From Actinomycetota bacterium (GTDB lineage Bacteria > Actinomycetota > Thermoleophilia > UBA2241): 5,284 bases of DNA. The notes beneath the pieces are model-generated. The model was not told the origin of the DNA, searched no databases, and saw only the letters and a program-made list of their open reading frames with translations. Position numbers and translations under genes: made by a program. The stretch covers positions 1 through 5,284 of the forward strand of contig JAPLCL010000265.1 of assembly GCA_026392265.1 (NCBI GenBank), given 5' to 3'. Every line of letters begins with the position of its first letter. Position 1 is the stretch's first letter. Below are positions 4,592-5,284 of this stretch, piece after piece.

Positions 4592-5284
4592 GTGCCAACG
4601 CAGGACTCACACCCGCGGGCTCGTGCGGGCCGGCTGAGCTACCTCAGCGAGACCGACAAGGCGGCGATCTACGAGGCCGCCCTCGAGGTCCTGGAGACCG
4701 TCGGTCAGCGCGTACATCATCCAGACGCTCGCGAGCTGCTGCGCGCCGCCGGCTGCACGGTCACCGGCCCCGACCTGGTGTGCATCCCGCGCGCGCTCGT
4801 GGAACGGGCGCGGGCCACGGCCCCGAGCATGATCGAGGTCTTCGACCGCGCCGGTGCGCCGGCGATGTCCCTCGGCGGCTACCACGCGTACTTCGGCAAC
4901 GGCTCGGCGGTGACCAGCGTCTACGACCTGGACACCGGCGAGCATCGCCCGACGGTGCTCGCCGACGGCGTCGAAGCCGCTCGCCTCTGCGACGCGCTGC
5001 CCATGATCGACTTCGTGATGGCCTACGCGCACCCGGGCGGCGGCGACCCCCACGTCGCCCTCCTCGAGAGCTTCCGCGCCATGGTCGCCAACACCACCAA
5101 GCCCCTCGTGGTGGTCGCCGAGAACGCCCGCGACCTCGAGGTGATGTGGCGCATCGCCGGCGAGCTGCGCGGCGGCTTTCTGCCGTCGTGTAACGGCGCT
5201 CGCGGTGTCGTAGACTTCAACTGCCTCTGTTCAGCATACCGGCCGAGACTGCACGTCACAACGACACCCGCGCGGCCGTCGAGA
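4592..5284 (+). CDS. mttB: MttB-family (trimethylamine/betaine:corrinoid) methyltransferase, N-terminal part, open at window end
   Basis: From the GTG at 4592 the frame stays open for 231 codons to the last base. Residues 1-193 match the N-terminus of the MttB superfamily: a helical start LSYLSETDKAAIYEAALEVL (15-34) then ETVGQRVHHPDA, AAGCTV and IPRALVERARATAPS (65-79), then GGYHAYFGNGSA and YDLDTGEHRPTVLAD (111-125), RLCDALPMIDFV (131-142), and NTTKPLVVVAENARDLEVM (167-185). MttB proteins transfer a methyl group from trimethylamine, glycine betaine or related amines to a corrinoid protein in anaerobic methylotrophy. The family is about 480-500 residues, so under half is present; the region that would show a pyrrolysine (amber) codon is absent. 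After about residue 193 the codons are translated repeat and not MttB; if the repeat continued as in copy 1, the frame would stop two codons beyond the window. It is transcribed divergently from the lyase gene across 213 bases. Substrate is unknown. Confidence 0.85.
   Translation, partial: MPTQDSHPRARAGRLSYLSETDKAAIYEAALEVLETVGQRVHHPDARELLRAAGCTVTGPDLVCIPRALVERARATAPSMIEVFDRAGAPAMSLGGYHAYFGNGSAVTSVYDLDTGEHRPTVLADGVEAARLCDALPMIDFVMAYAHPGGGDPHVALLESFRAMVANTTKPLVVVAENARDLEVMWRIAGELRGGFLPSCNGARGVVDFNCLCSAYRPRLHVTTTPARPSR
5166..5284. repeat. 119-base direct repeat, copy 2 (terminates the window inside mttB)
   Basis: An exact copy of 4439-4557, 727 bases downstream, occupying the last bases of the window and replacing expected mttB coding sequence. 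The join falls at about 5166-5176, in the codons for Leu192-Arg193-Gly194-Gly195. It may be a contig-end artefact, a read chimera or the start of a real 727-base tandem duplication. Confidence 0.95.

Noticed and set aside
4607..5053. Minus-strand open frame of 148 residues opposite mttB.
   Set aside because: Shadow of the MttB frame; no recognisable features.

Overview
The window is GC-rich bacterial DNA with strong third-position G/C bias, GTG starts and short intergenic gaps. A PimA-like mannosyltransferase and an encoded-CCA tRNA-Asp suggest Actinomycetota. The MttB-family methyltransferase would fit an uncultured anaerobic lineage such as Coriobacteriia or Thermoleophilia relatives. That placement is inference; no ribosomal RNA or universal marker gene is present to settle it. 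The window looks like a short contig rather than a slice of one: it starts inside a gene and ends inside an artefact-like repeat.

Left part (1-2338, plus strand) is a tight envelope-lipid operon. It holds the C-terminal end of a lysylphosphatidylglycerol-synthase-type membrane protein, a divergent PlsY-family acyltransferase that overlaps it by 11 bases, and, 14 bases later, a GT4 glycosyltransferase closely resembling phosphatidylinositol mannosyltransferase PimA. Together they suggest synthesis or handling of an acylated glycosyl-phospholipid at the cytoplasmic membrane.

Middle part (2339-2988) holds a good sigma70-type promoter, a leader hairpin and tRNA-Asp(GUC). About 380 bases follow with no convincing gene and a cluster of GC-rich hairpins, then a 32-codon internal fragment of ATP-type phosphoenolpyruvate carboxykinase on the minus strand.

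Right part (2989-5284) has two divergent genes. On the minus strand is a histidine/aromatic ammonia-lyase family gene (HutH-like, with the MIO-forming Ala-Ser-Gly) that has lost roughly 45 codons and its reading frame at about 3450-3454. On the plus strand is the N-terminal part of an MttB-family methyltransferase that starts at a GTG at 4592 and has no stop before the window ends. The last 119 bases (5166-5284) repeat 4439-4557, the region between the two divergent genes, exactly. The mttB reading frame therefore runs out of true mttB sequence at about residue 193.

I did not find a clear new biological system. The most notable signals are three structural discontinuities within 2.4 kb: the pckA fragment, the lyase deletion and the terminal repeat. 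They could be real genome decay or assembly/amplification chimerism. The other points of interest are a PlsY homologue with altered motifs beside a PimA homologue, and a lyase/MttB divergent pair that hints at amine metabolism.
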